From assembly GCA_900239685.1 (NCBI GenBank), contig OENT01000173.1, forward strand, positions 111,090-175,089: DNA of 64,000 nucleotides, in the 5' to 3' direction. The stretch comes from Rotaria macrura (taxonomy: Eukaryota > Rotifera > Eurotatoria > Philodinida > Philodinidae). The notes below the pieces were generated by a model, which saw nothing but the letters and a program-made list of their open reading frames with translations, ran no database searches and was not told where the DNA came from. Within the stretch, counting starts at the first letter, position 1. The number at the start of each line of letters is the position of its first letter. Positions 23,801 to 36,181 of the stretch are shown here, piece by piece. Made by a program: the position numbers and the translations under genes.

Positions 23801-26800
23801 GGAATAAAAGATGAAATCAATGTGTATTTCGTAAATATAGAAGAATATTGCTATTAATATTTTCTAACAGAAGAAGCTTTTTTTCCGGTTCGATGGAACA
23901 CTTTTATCAGTACTCTTTTTCTTTCCCTCGGGAAAAATACATTACAATTTTCTTTCATATTCAAACTGAAAACCTTTCTAAAATAAATAGATCGATATGA
24001 AAAGTGTTGATTTAAGTCTGAAATTTCTTGTTTCTAGATATACATTTTGAAAATGCATCTAAAAACTGAATTGCCAATAGAATCTTGTTTCATCACTCAA
24101 CATAAATCTAACATTCTACTGTTAACAAGCGTTGATATGGAGTAAACGATTTTTCTTTCATATTCATTATCATATAGTATTTTGTTTTGGGTGATTGATC
24201 ATGTGATGAATAGGATGTTGATAATTGACTTCTATCCTAAAAAAATGATGATGCCATCATTGACAATGAAATAATCGTAGTTATACAACAATGTAACAAT
24301 GAGATCAATGTAGACTAAAAGAAAATCCATACGAAAATCTATGCAACTAGTATTATTCTTATTGTATATTTAGGACATTTTTCTCCAAGTAATTTAACTG
24401 CATACGTCGTTAATTCGCATACATTAAGTGTCACATGGGACTTGCCATCGTCTAATGTAAACGATATCGATAAGGTCTATATAACAATTATTGAACTTAA
24501 TCAAATGAATCGAACAATTCAAATGCAATCATTTGATAATACAATCAAAAAATTAGATATTCAAATTAATGATAATGACGCATATAGTATCCATCAAAAT
24601 ACCACAGTACATTTTTCTGCACAGTGTTCAAATCGTAATGGTCAAAATTCTTCAACAATTGATTATCAACTTTATATTAATATGCTGAGTAAGTTGTTCT
24701 TGTTTTTTTTTTCCTACGAGAATATTTTTCTCATGTTAACAGAATGACATCCTGTTATATAAAGTAAAAACAAAAGAAAGAATTCTACGCTCACATATTT
24801 TGATGAGTATTACTCGTTTATTATATACAAAAACTAGAAAGGATCATTGATAGACATTGAATGAAAAAAAAAGCCGAAGGTCGTTTGCATTTGTTTGTTC
24901 AATAAAATATTATATTAGATAGCTCAATCAGGCAAACGTATGTGCATGACTAAAGCTTCTCTATATAACATCGATGCTATTGTCGTTCTTTTCTCTCTAA
25001 CACGTAGTGTTCTTTCGTATAGATTTGCGTGTTCTGGAAAACACCAAAAAAAAATGTAATAGTAGAAGTGGATATCTCTTTTTCTTTCTTTCCATTCTTT
25101 TTTTCCTTTCGATAGCATTCACTAGTAGAATAAGTATAAAAGACAAAAAAAAAACTTTCTTTCTTGACTGTAAACAGATGTGAAATTGTCGTGTCATTTC
25201 TGATTGAGAATACCATAAACGAAGTATTCAATTTGATGAATCAAACAACATTTTATTATATCTTTCTACTTATCATGACCAATTACTGTCGGATTTATGA
25301 TTGTATTGTGCGTTCCAGTATATACTTTCTTCCAACACCAGGTTCATCGATGTGTAATTTAGAAACATAAACAAAGTTTTAAATCAAAAGAAAAACAAAG
25401 TTTATTTTGTTAAAATTATATTTAGATCCATCTCCACGCGATGTTCGTGTTGTTCGCATAAATGAAACAGCCATACAAGTATCTTGGTCACCAATTTATT
25501 ATCCACCTGTTGAACGATATATCATTCATTATAATGATAAAGCAGAAAATAAGCGAGAAAATCAGTGGCCACTATATTCACCGATGAGTGTTAGTTCTTC
25601 ATCAGCTATCATAAGTGGTTTACAACCGTCTGCTATGTATAACGTACGTGTTAGTGCTGAATTTTTGAATACAAATATTAATGATCCATTGTATACATCG
25701 GGAACGACAAGACGTGAAGGTGACTTGTCTGAAATTCATGTGGCTGACATATATCGTCGTAAGTACATAATTATTATCTACTATGGAAAGACAGAGAAAT
25801 TCTTGCTAGAATAAAGAACGAACCATTCAATCATGTAGAATATTTGAAATGTAAAAATCAGATAATATTTTTAAAAAGTCAGCAACAGTTGTGTGGCGAG
25901 TACAAACTAGTTGTGAGAATGATTATTTTAATACTGTTTTTCTCAACAGCTATCTGTAAAATTAATGAATACAACCCAGTGATGATGATGATGATTCATT
26001 AAATTAATCGACGATATTGTTATGATTCATCAAGAATTCTATTATGCTGACTACTACTGAGCATATATTTTTCATATCGCCGACGGAAATGTATATTTCG
26101 TTCTCGGAAACGACCCTTTTTTGTTGATACACATTTGCATGTCATTCATAAAATCGCTTTTCAGAATAAAAAGAATTTTTCGATGAAAAACACGTAATGG
26201 AACGAGTCGTGTAACTTGTTAATTGGTTTTGAGTGAATACTGTGTGGATCATGTCGACTTCAATGGTCTATAGACATTGTGCAAAGAGTTTGCGCTCTTA
26301 GACTATTCACATGGATAGCTTGTGCTTTCATAGAATCATGCTTTCCACGAGAGAAGATTATTGTAATAGCTTTTCAGCCTATTAATTTGTTTTTTTTTCC
26401 TGAAAGAAAAGTATCGAATTGGTCCATTATAATTGTTTTCTCGTAGCATTGAAATAGCACCACAATTTATTACATTGACAAAGAATGATATTCGACGAGG
26501 TTTTTCTCTATCGGGAAAGCTTTCCAGTTGAAATCCAAACATCATTTGTTGTCGTCATTTCTATTGCATTGAGTGCTGTAACTTTATAGTAAGAAGTTAT
26601 AACAGATACAAACTGTTTTTTTCCAGTATTGATAGCTTATTTATAGATACAACATCGACTCAAAAGAGTTTTCTCAGATTGAGCACAATTTCTCTTGAGG
26701 GGAATCTTTCTTCGTATTTTCTCTAGGAAGTTTTTGATTAGAAAGTACACAAGAGAATACAGTATTCAATATAGGTTTAAATTCATCATTGATTTTGAAA

Positions 26801-29800
26801 AAATATTACTTTAGGTTCTAGATAAATGAGGTTTTCTACGGACATTTGTTGAATAAACCAGAAAGATTCATAATAAGGATGATCGGAGAAAATAAAGACT
26901 AGAAACATTCTTGCATAACTCAATATTAACTCTTATGATCTTGTCAAAGATCCACTGCAAAAATCATCATCGATATCAAGATTAAATCTAAAGTATCATT
27001 TTTAAGAAAATATTTAACTCTTTCGATAAATATACTTTGTATCTTAAACAAAATCTTGTTGAATTAAGGTAAAAAATATATTGTTCAATATGATAATCAA
27101 TTAAGTCGTCCATACAATATGGCCTATACAGATTTAACATCGAATAGTGTAAAACTATTATTCTTTTTCAATGAAACCAATCATGAACCGCACCGACAAA
27201 TAAAAAAGTTTGAGGTTTGTATTAACGAAAATGATCCCGAACAATATATTGCATAATAATTCATTTGTCATTTTGTTTTTGTGTTCTAGATTCATTATGA
27301 AGGCATACAAAATTATATCGATAGTTTAGGTACAGCACGTTCGGCATCTCATCATAATTCTGCTGGTCTGATAACACTTCCACCGACGCAAGGTAAACGT
27401 GAATGGTTAGTTACTGCTTTAGTACCAAATGCACATTACACACTTAATTTAACTGGTACAATAACAATATCCGAACAATCAACGTCGAAAATCTATAGTC
27501 AACCAGCAACAATACAATTTTCAACTGATTATGATGCGCCAACACATGTCGATCGACCGGAACAAGATCGTCGTGCTGTTATTAATGGGAATAATCAACA
27601 ATTTTATCTTCGTTTACATCGTGCGTCAAGTAAAAATGGTCCTATCAATCGATATTATATTGTTGTTCATCAAAGTGATTATCCAGCGTATCAATCATAC
27701 GTACCACAAGAAGTAAATTTTAATGAAAAGAAACATCACAATGACATTTTGACTACAGAAACAGAGTTGTATGCTTACTATTCGAGAGAATAGTTTTCTT
27801 CCGTTGCTCTATTGTACTTACAAGCAACTTCTACTGCGAATAGTTAAAATGACAAAAGATAGTACCGTATTCCTATCATGCTTGTGACATAGAAAATACC
27901 TGCTTTGCTAAATGAAAATGATAATATTTATCGGTGTCTCTTTTATACACAATCGACTGTTACTCCGACACATAGACGATAAGTGAGCTGAAACTTTCCT
28001 CTAGAAGCATGTCTATAATCGATTCTCTAGTCAAAATTTCAGGATTACCTTTCATGTTTATTTGAAATTTTGTTCTAATAGGGTCGTCGTGAATATTGCT
28101 ATACAGCTGCAGTTTTTAATGAAACTGAATTACCGGAAATGTTTATATTAGGTGATGGAAGACAAACACGAGATTGGGAACCATTTTCAGGTGGAATCTA
28201 TAATAATTCCCCAATCATGACTACAAGTAAAGTAAAACTTGTATCATGGGGGTTCAATCGTAGAAAAGAAAACTTAACAACATCGAGTGATCCAATACAA
28301 ATTCAAATATACCTACAAACAAAACTAGCTCAAACTTCTAATGAAGAAACCTTCAATAATTTACTATGGATATTTGGAATTATATTTCTATTATTTGTTA
28401 TTCTTATTGTAGTTATTATCTTTTCATTAAAGCTTAATCGTACGAAAAAGAATTCATTAACACCGCCACCTGAATGTGTACCATTTGATTTAACACCGAA
28501 AGTTTTAACTATGGAAATGCAGATGCCTATTTTACCACCAACCATATCGCCAGCATCGTCTGGTGAACCTGTTGAAATACGACGTGTACAACCTGTAACT
28601 AACTATCCGCCGATACCACTTGAAGAATTTTCAACTCATCTAGAACATTTGAAAGCTGCCGATAATTACAAGTTTTCTCAAGAGTATGAAGTAAGATATG
28701 AACAAATATTCGTAAATATTAATCGACTTTAAAACAGAATTTATTAATGATGTAACTTGTTATGATCATGTTTTATCCCGAGCTAATTCCTAAATTGAAA
28801 GCAGTTCATTCATCATAATATTCATAATACTAACTACGTAATATGTTCACATTGTTTATTCTTCATAAATTATCTTTTATAATGTAGAGTTTCCGAATAA
28901 AACATATGCCACTATTGTTCACGTCGATATTTCGTCACAGACACATGAGTATTGAGTGATATGACTAATGTCTTTTGTTTCCTTGACCTGTAGATATAGC
29001 AATCGATTATATGACCGAATTCATTAACAGCAAAAGAGGATAATCAGTGAGTTGCGTTCTTTTGGACGAATCAGAATTTCTTTTTAAAGAATTTCTTGCT
29101 CTGCGAATGTTTTTGAAATTATTAAGTTTTCCGTTTATATCTAGTTAACTAATTAGAATCCATGAGAGTGAAATATAGTTTTCGAATCGGAACGTGTAAC
29201 AAAATTCAAGAATTTAAAAGAAGATTCTAGACTCCATAGATCATTAGGAAATCTCATTGAACTTTGTACACGAAGATGTTCTCGACACTCTCACAACGAT
29301 TCTGTAATCGAACGATATTGTTTTCTCAATCTATAATGTTAGTGAAATCATGATCTTGTGAATTAAATTTCTCTCAACATATTTCTGCTGCATAAATATG
29401 ACTATGATAAATTTCCTGAATTCATGGATGTAAATAGTTGCCCTGTAATTTAACAAGATATTTTCATATTCAAGATAAACCAGTACAAAAATAATCGAAG
29501 TAGTCGATCTGGTAATTTTCAATTACGTGATACAAAAGAATGAATCATGATTGTAGATCAGATAAGAACTAATTCAATTAAAGTATTCATCTAGTTTAAA
29601 ATTGAAAAAATAATTGCTCGTTCAATCGATGCATATCTTCCATTGAATAGGTCATACGATATTAGCTAAAAAAAAGAATCAGATAATTTTCTCACGAGTT
29701 TAATTAGCGTTCCTCGTGAAACATGATATATCGTTAACCTTATATTGTTGTTTTTTGTTTTTTAGTCCATTGATCCAGGTGAACAATTCTCTTGGGATAA

Positions 29801-32800
29801 TTCTAAACTTGAATGTAATAAAACAAAAAATCGATATGCAAATGTTGTTGCTTATGATCATTCACGTGTTATATTAAGACGAATAGATGGTATAATTGGT
29901 AGTGATTATATTAATGCAAATTATTTGGATGGTTACAGAAAATCGAATGCTTACATAGCAACACAAGGACCATTACCAAATACGTTTTCAGATTTTTGGA
30001 GAATGATATGGGAAACGAATTCAAGTTGCATTGTTATGATGACTAAATTAGAAGAACGAAATCGTCTTAAATGTGATCAATATTGGCCAAGTCGTGGAAC
30101 TGAAATATATGGTTCGATACAAGTTACTTTAACAGATTTCATTGAGTTAGCTTCTTACAGCATACGAACATTTACTATAGGATGGGTAAGATTTCAGTAT
30201 TCTTATTTTTAAACTCATCTATTTTTTTTTGATCAAACAATTTTTAGAGTGGTCATCCGGAAAAACGAGAAATTCGACATTGCCAATTTACGGCATGGCC
30301 TGGTAAGACGAATAAAAAAAAATGTTGTTACTTTTCTTTTGTTTTGTTGAATGTTTAACTATGATTATCATAACGATTTCAGATCCTTTCGTGAGTTATA
30401 TAGAATTGATCCATGCCTATCGAATAGATGAATCTCGATGAAGTTTATGACATTATCATTGATTCTTTCTTCGTTGCTAGCCTTGCAACAATTATTAATC
30501 AATAAAATCATTGATTCTATTATTTACCACCTACTCAAAAAGCCGTATGTGAAATTCTTACGACGGACATGTTTGCGTAGAATGTCATCAATCTCGTCAA
30601 AAGCACATCTGGACACATGCTTAATGAGTTTTACCTTGAAGCTTTGGATGCATGTCCCCAACGTGAAAAGCATTTTCTTTTCATAGTTTTATATTAAAAG
30701 AATAGAAGCAACCGATCAATCTCATTAGTATCAACATATTAAACTTGACTAGCTTACATGAGAAAGTACGAACATCGAGTTAAAACGTACAGTACTTGAG
30801 TAATAGTATGCTATTCATTCAGACTTCTCATCATATATTTCTAATTTCCTACGCTGGTTACATTCTATCTATTAAGTCTTAACTAATATGTTGTTCTTTA
30901 CATAAAACTGTTGTTTCTTCAGTAGTACCAACATTGAAAATGCTTTGAACAAGTTCATGTTAGTTATTTACCCCGTATTGCTCAACTTAAAATCTATTAA
31001 TATTTTATCTAATTTAATTCTTAGTTAATATGTACAACAATATGTTACTTTGATAATATGTATTTAGATCATGGTATATTAGAACATGCAACATCATTTT
31101 TGATGTTTGTTCGACGAGTGAAAACTCTTCACGAATCTGATTCTAATCCAATAGTTGTACATTGTTCAGCAGGTGTTGGTCGTACGGGTTGTTTCATTGT
31201 TATTGATGCTTTACTAGAACGATTGAAAAATGAAAAAACAATTGATATCTATGGTCATGTGACTCTGCTACGTGCTCAACGGTAAGATAAATCCCAAAGT
31301 ATTCTATGAATTCCTTCTTCTTACGATTAGATATCTATGTATGAGCTTTATCAAAATTCTTTTTTTTTTACTTGCCGATAAACATTCTTTATATTACTAT
31401 TGACGATTGAATAAATTTATTCTAAAAAATGTTCATTTGTTTCTATTTTCATTTAGCAATTATATTGTTCAAACTGAAGAACAATATATATTTATTTATG
31501 AAGCTATGAATGAAGCAATACAATCAGGTCACACTGAAGTTTCGGCTAGGAATTTATTAGCATATTTACAACGACTTCTACAACCAATCAATGATAGTTC
31601 ATTAACAGAAATGGAACTTGAATTTAAAGTAAACGATAAAACAGAATCTTTAAAATTGTTATGATCCTCTTATTTAGCGCCTTGCAAATGTTAAAGCTCA
31701 AGCATCAAAATTTATCAGCGCCAATCATCCATCAAATAAATTTAAAAATCGTCTTGTGAATATTTTACCTTGTAAGTCGGATTTTCTTATTTTATAATTC
31801 AACCAAGAAAACAAAAATAGATCTTCATTTAATCCTTTTTCTTTTCTATTAGATGAAAGCACTCGAGTATGCTTATCTCCTATACGTGGCATTGATGGAT
31901 CTGATTATATTAATGCATCCTATATTGATGTAAGTTCAATAGAAAAATCAATTAAGTTGAAGTGATCAGTAATTCAACCATTTTCTTTTCTAATCTACTT
32001 TTTATCTTAAACGTCTAATACTGATATTATCAAACTGATTTTGTTCATAGTTCAAGAACGTCGGAACTAGTATCTCAAGCTTGAATAATTATTCTTGTCT
32101 ATTAAGATTGCAATTTTCTGCAAAACATATTTATGAAAATAACATGCCTATGTCTATGAAAGAAAAAATGAGAAGAATATCAGTTGAGAGCATTTTTTTA
32201 ATCAAAAAGATTTATTGGCATTTCATTTTTATGAAATACGAGTAAAGTGTATCGTATGGCAAATGTATCTGTTAGCACAATACTGAGAAAATTAAAATTT
32301 GAAACATAACATGATGGCTTTGTTACTACTAATTACTAAAAGATTTTCTCTTTTAGAATACATACATATCTTCAGTATCCTTTTACTTAATCCTTTAGCT
32401 ATGGGATGCAGGAAGTATTTCATGTCCTATAAAAAGATATTATTAATATCCGGTCTATGAAATAGCAGGAAACCACACTGCTAATACTGCTGCTGTAATC
32501 CATGCGAGTAGAAATAGATTCAAGTTTTATTTTTAAGGTAACTACCTGATTTATGCAAAACTGGTATTTGATCAATTTTAAGAATACAGAAAAAAAACCA
32601 TAGGTCAAATGCAAGTCAGTCTTGACTCTAATCTTTCGTGTTGAATTCAAAAAGACATGGCAAAATTCAAAGGATGTTAAATGAAATCTAATTAAAGCTT
32701 ATAACTCTACTTCATCAGACTGGTTCTGTATTTACTGGATTTTATTAAAATTTTTTGAATATGATAGAATTTATCTAAGTTTCTCATCGTTTATATTTAA

Positions 32801-34486
32801 AATACCATTAAGAAAACCTCATCTATCATGAACATTATCAACATGTTTTGAACGTTGATAATGAATGCATTAGATTGAGAATTCGTCGGTTTTACAAAAT
32901 GATTATCTAGATTTCGAGTTTGATATTGCACATCATAGAACGATATGTTTTTCCGAAATTGTTAATTGATGGATATTCTAGGGTTATCGGTTGAGAAATG
33001 GTTATATAGCAACACAAGGACCATTAAATGAAACAATCGATGATTTCTGGAGAATGATATGGGAACACAATGTCACAATTATTGTTATGCTGACAAAATT
33101 GAAAGAGATGGGAAGAGAAAAATGTGCTCAATATTGGCCAATAGATCGCTCAGTACGTTATGGATATTTTACTATTGATCCACTTGGAGAATATCATATG
33201 TCACAATATTTACTAAGTGAATTTAAATTGACTGATTCAAGAGTATGAAACAAGAATAAGAATTACTTTGACTCATTTATTTAATTTTTATTTCTTTTCT
33301 CAGGATGGTCAATCTCGAACAATTCGACATTTTCTCTATAAAGAATGGCCTGAACAAGGTGTACCAAAAGTTGGAGAAGGATTTATTGATTTCATAGGAC
33401 AAGTGCATAAAACAAAAGAAGGTTTTGGTCAAGATGGACCTATTGTTGTACATTGTTCAGCAGGTATATTTCAATGATTCAGATGAAAAAGATGGTTGAA
33501 ATTTTCTTCTGTACAAACAAAAGGAGAATAATAATTGCACACTCATTTTGAATTCTAATTAGCTTTTTAGAATGCCTAGTGATTGTCTCTTTTTCTCTAA
33601 ATTGATCATCAGCCGAAGAACAATGTTATCGTTGATCTTGGATTTAGCATAGTTGCGATAGTAAACGTAATATTGCGTATTACTTAGTGAGAAACCTTGT
33701 TTCAATGTCAGATCATTTTCCAATCGAGGTGATATTCACATAATAAATTAAGGAAAAAATCTCGAGTAATTTAGCCATTTGAGATACTATTTTTGATTAC
33801 AATGCCTAGCTTCAATTATTTGTTTCTAATAATCTTCTATTCTAAAATATTTCTTATAGAATATAGAATATTGTTTTTTTAGTTCATATTTCAAGAGAAG
33901 AAATTCTTGGATAGTTAAAACTTTAAGAACAAACTAAGTTTGAAGTGTAAAGTTGATTTTCGAGAACAAACGTTTGAGATAATGAAATGGTTGTCAACGT
34001 TTCTATTAGTCATTCTATAAATGTTGTCTTGGTTGAGAAGCGATCCGATACCATAGAAAAAGTACGAGCACCGTCCTCGTCGATAAATTAAACTTTGTTA
34101 TCATCTACGGTGCATGATTTCTTTTTCATGATAATCAATGAAGCATATTTTTAATAGAAAAATCTATTTATAATTCAGTCGAACTGAGTAATTGAATAAT
34201 CAATATTTGATTTTTATTCGAAGGTGTCGGACGAACGGGTGTATTTCTTACACTAAGTATTGTACTCGAACGCATTAGATATGAAGGTGTTGTTGATGTA
34301 TTTCAAACGGTGAAATTATTACGTACTCAGCGACCGGCACTTGTTCAAACAGAAGTATAACTAAATTTCTTCGAAAATATCACAAGATAAATATTATTCT
34401 ACGTTCTGTTTTCTTCCTAGGATCAATATCAATTTTGTTATCGCTCAGCACTTGAATACTTAAGCTCATTTGATAATTTAATATGA
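18403..34486 (+). CDS. Lar: LAR-type receptor tyrosine phosphatase: FN3 repeats, TM, D1 and D2
   Basis: Membrane tyrosine phosphatase, 1385 aa from 17 exons: 18403-18745, 21770-22108, 24374-24688, 25426-25758, 27069-27214, 27290-27712, 28082-28690, 29766-30185, 30248-30302, 31068-31281, 31457-31628, 31678-31771, 31853-31929, 32982-33242, 33304-33463, 34224-34354, 34421-34486. All phases match. Five FN3 domains plus a LAR-like juxtamembrane domain precede one membrane helix at about residues 727-749. D1 is complete: [33 protein letters not shown] (Asp about 995), [13 protein letters not shown] (Cys about 1027) and QTEEQY. D2 has [13 protein letters not shown] (Cys about 1318) but WPE instead of WPD, as in LAR D2, so D2 is probably weakly active or regulatory. 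The ATG at 18403 gives a hydrophobic leader ([19 protein letters not shown]) that may be signal peptide or misread intron. Family assignment is very secure; the 5' end is not. Confidence 0.93.
18428..18460 (+). other. Apparently lost 3' splice acceptor before an FN3 exon
   Basis: Directly before the FN3 A-strand codons ([10 protein letters not shown]) lies a T-rich tract ending in TTTTGCAC at 18453-18460. Every other FN3 domain of the locus starts right after a phase-1 acceptor. If position 18460 were G, this would be a normal TTTTGCAG acceptor in phase 1, joining in frame with the open donor at 17145. As written it is AC, so no canonical acceptor exists. Confidence 0.6.
18746..21769 (+). other. 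3.0-kb intron between FN3 exons
   Basis: Phase-1 intron from GTAACT to GATTCTAG. It holds a (CT)n microsatellite at 20836-20861 and TATA-rich tracts near 20075 and 20235-20250. No nested gene is recognisable. Confidence 0.6.
20836..20861. repeat. (CT)13 microsatellite
   Basis: An uninterrupted run of CT dinucleotides, 26 nt, followed by a pyrimidine-rich tail. It lies within a long intron of the LAR locus. Confidence 0.9.
22109..24373 (+). other. 2.3-kb intron with a perfect hairpin
   Basis: Phase-1 intron between the second and third FN3 exons of the downstream LAR part. It contains a TAG/AGT trinucleotide run at 22821-22841 and a perfect inverted repeat at 23288-23325. No coding exon is recognisable. 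Confidence 0.6.
23288..23325. repeat. Perfect 15-bp inverted repeat (hairpin)
   Basis: ACACTATATATGATT is followed by an 8-nt loop and its exact reverse complement. The intronic hairpin is shorter than a typical microRNA precursor stem. It could be a small foldback insertion relic or a structured intron element. Confidence 0.8.
25759..27068 (+). other. 1.3-kb intron of the LAR gene
   Basis: Phase-1 intron with a short GAT trinucleotide run at 25981-25995. Nothing else is recognisable. Its acceptor (GAATTAAG) has a weak pyrimidine tract but is the only one that keeps the frame into the next FN3 exon. Confidence 0.6.
30303..31067 (+). other. Intron that splits the WPD-loop aspartate codon, with a decoy acceptor
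   Basis: The 765-bp intron divides the D1 codon for the general-acid Asp (WP|D). A good-looking acceptor (ATTTCAG) at about 30376-30382 would also restore the Asp and read [21 protein letters not shown], then stop at 30438-30440. The true exon is 31068-31281, where the D1 sequence continues as [10 protein letters not shown] more GC-rich block follows at 30540-30690 whose origin I do not recognise. Confidence 0.55.
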
Positions 34487-35783
34487 TCTTATATTCCTAG
34501 TCATCACAGTGACTTGTAGTCGAAAAATTTTTTCTTTCGTTTGTTTTTTTGATACATATGCGAATTTCATGTGATGTTCAACAAGAAAATGATTATCAAT
34601 ATGTTAGAGCATTTTCTATACTTACATGTAGATATTTGTTCTCGTTTTCTTCTTCTTTTTTCTTTTTTATATTATTTTTCTAATCAGATGATGTTCAGTC
34701 TTTTTTTCTCCTGTCTTAATTATTGTTCTATGAATGCTGTTTTTCTCCTATTGTGTGCCTGTAATGTCTATTGAAAATTAAAAAATTATTATTATGAGAC
34801 AATTGAATGAGATGAGTTTTATACGGTTTAATGAAGAGATGAAGTCATTTCTTTGCTTCCTTTATCAGATCGAATAACATACATTTGTTAATTTGATCAT
34901 ATTTAATTCAAGTTTCCAGGGTAGTAATCACCATATTTCATTTGTGCAAGACAACGGTGTAAACATAATTTGTTAGAGTGAATGAGAAAAAAGCCGATGC
35001 CGCATGAATAAAGGAAGTCTTAACAGAGATGCATTAGAAATGAAAATATTGACCCTGAAGATTTGCCATGCGTCTATTTCATATCAACATACATTGTTTG
35101 ATTGCTAACAATCATACTAGTTTATGTTTCTTCTCGGTTAACCGTGAAACTTGAGTAGATGATTGTATGAATATCATGGATTTCTCACTGGTATATATGC
35201 AGAATGAGGTAATGTGCTCAATAACTCAACAAATTTCATAATTTTCTGCCCTGTCTAATATATTATAAGTGCTTTCTACTTTAAAGAACGAGAAAAAAAC
35301 CTTGGATTTATCTATTGAATCCATCAATTGAATTAACGAGTTTCATTGTATAGTTTTCAGATAAATCAGAGATCACATGTTTTAATTAGATAGATGGAAA
35401 AAAGAAGAATGAGTTAGAACGAGTTCATTGAATAGAATAGTGAAGACTACTCTTGAAAAAATAGAGAGGAAAGCATCCCGTTTAGAACTAAATAGAATTA
35501 TGTCAACCTGTTGAAATAATTCAACAGTTAACAAAAATTGTAGCGGTTAGAGTACGACTTGATCGTCTATAACTTTCATTGCCATAAAAAATAGCATATC
35601 TCAAATACGTCAGATGACATCAAACTTTACGTTATGACTAATTGTATCACCCAGAATCCTAATGAAGTAATAAAATTGAATTATCATGAAACAAATACTT
35701 GTGACAAATGTGACATAAATCAAATCGTTTTTAAAATTTATTCATGACATTTACAAAAGAACCCGCTTCATCAAGGCAATTGT
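34487..35783. other. Intergenic region between convergent genes
   Basis: About 1.3 kb between the stop codons of the LAR gene (plus) and the 125-aa gene (minus), so it holds both 3' UTRs. A minus-strand AATAAA at 35737-35742 suits the small gene, and a plus-strand AATAAA near 35007 could serve LAR. No further gene seen. Confidence 0.5.
35737..35742 (-). terminator. Poly(A) signal of the 125-aa gene
   Basis: AATAAA on the minus strand, 42 nt beyond the TAA at 35784-35786. Canonical position for a short 3' UTR. Confidence 0.45.
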
Positions 35784-36161
35784 TTATCTTTGTTGAAATT
35801 CAATTTCTTCAACAAGATTTTTAACCCATTCAGGAACGATAGTCGTTCGATAGGCAATGAAATCACCATGGTCTGTTTTGCAATAAATATAATCACCGTT
35901 ATCACTATTTTTCATTGTTACCGGACGAATACGTTCAATGATACCATCTGATGGAAATTTAACTAATTGTACAGCATGTGACCGTTCTCTTGAGAGAATC
36001 GATGCCGGCGAAAGCGGAAGTAACGACGATATTGTTGATGGAGAAATATTTGAATGTAGTGATTCATTCAAGGTTGCTGACGATGAATTCCATTCAACAT
36101 CAATACCTGAATCATAATCAGTCGATGAACCGTAATGATCGCTTGAATTTGATTTGGCCAT
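35784..36161 (-). CDS. Unrecognised 125-aa protein, single coding exon
   Basis: I do not recognise this protein. It is 125 aa, starting MAKSNSSDHYGSSTDYD and ending EWVKNLVEEIEFQQR. The first half is Ser/Asp/Asn-rich and probably disordered. The second half (from about residue 65) is more ordered-looking, with VQLVKFPSDGIIERIRPV and DGDYIYCKTDHGDFIAYR-like alternating hydrophobic positions. There is no signal peptide or membrane segment. Support for a real gene comes from a clear acceptor (TTATTTCAG, ending at 36181) 19 nt upstream of the ATG, implying a spliced 5' leader, and from an AATAAA 42 nt after the stop. It is convergent with the LAR gene. The stretch TTCTCTTGAGAGAA at 35984-35997 inside it is a short chance palindrome. 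Confidence 0.5.
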   Translation of the reverse strand: MAKSNSSDHYGSSTDYDSGIDVEWNSSSATLNESLHSNISPSTISSLLPLSPASILSRERSHAVQLVKFPSDGIIERIRPVTMKNSDNGDYIYCKTDHGDFIAYRTTIVPEWVKNLVEEIEFQQR

Positions 36162-36181
36162 ATCTTTCCTATTTACACTTC

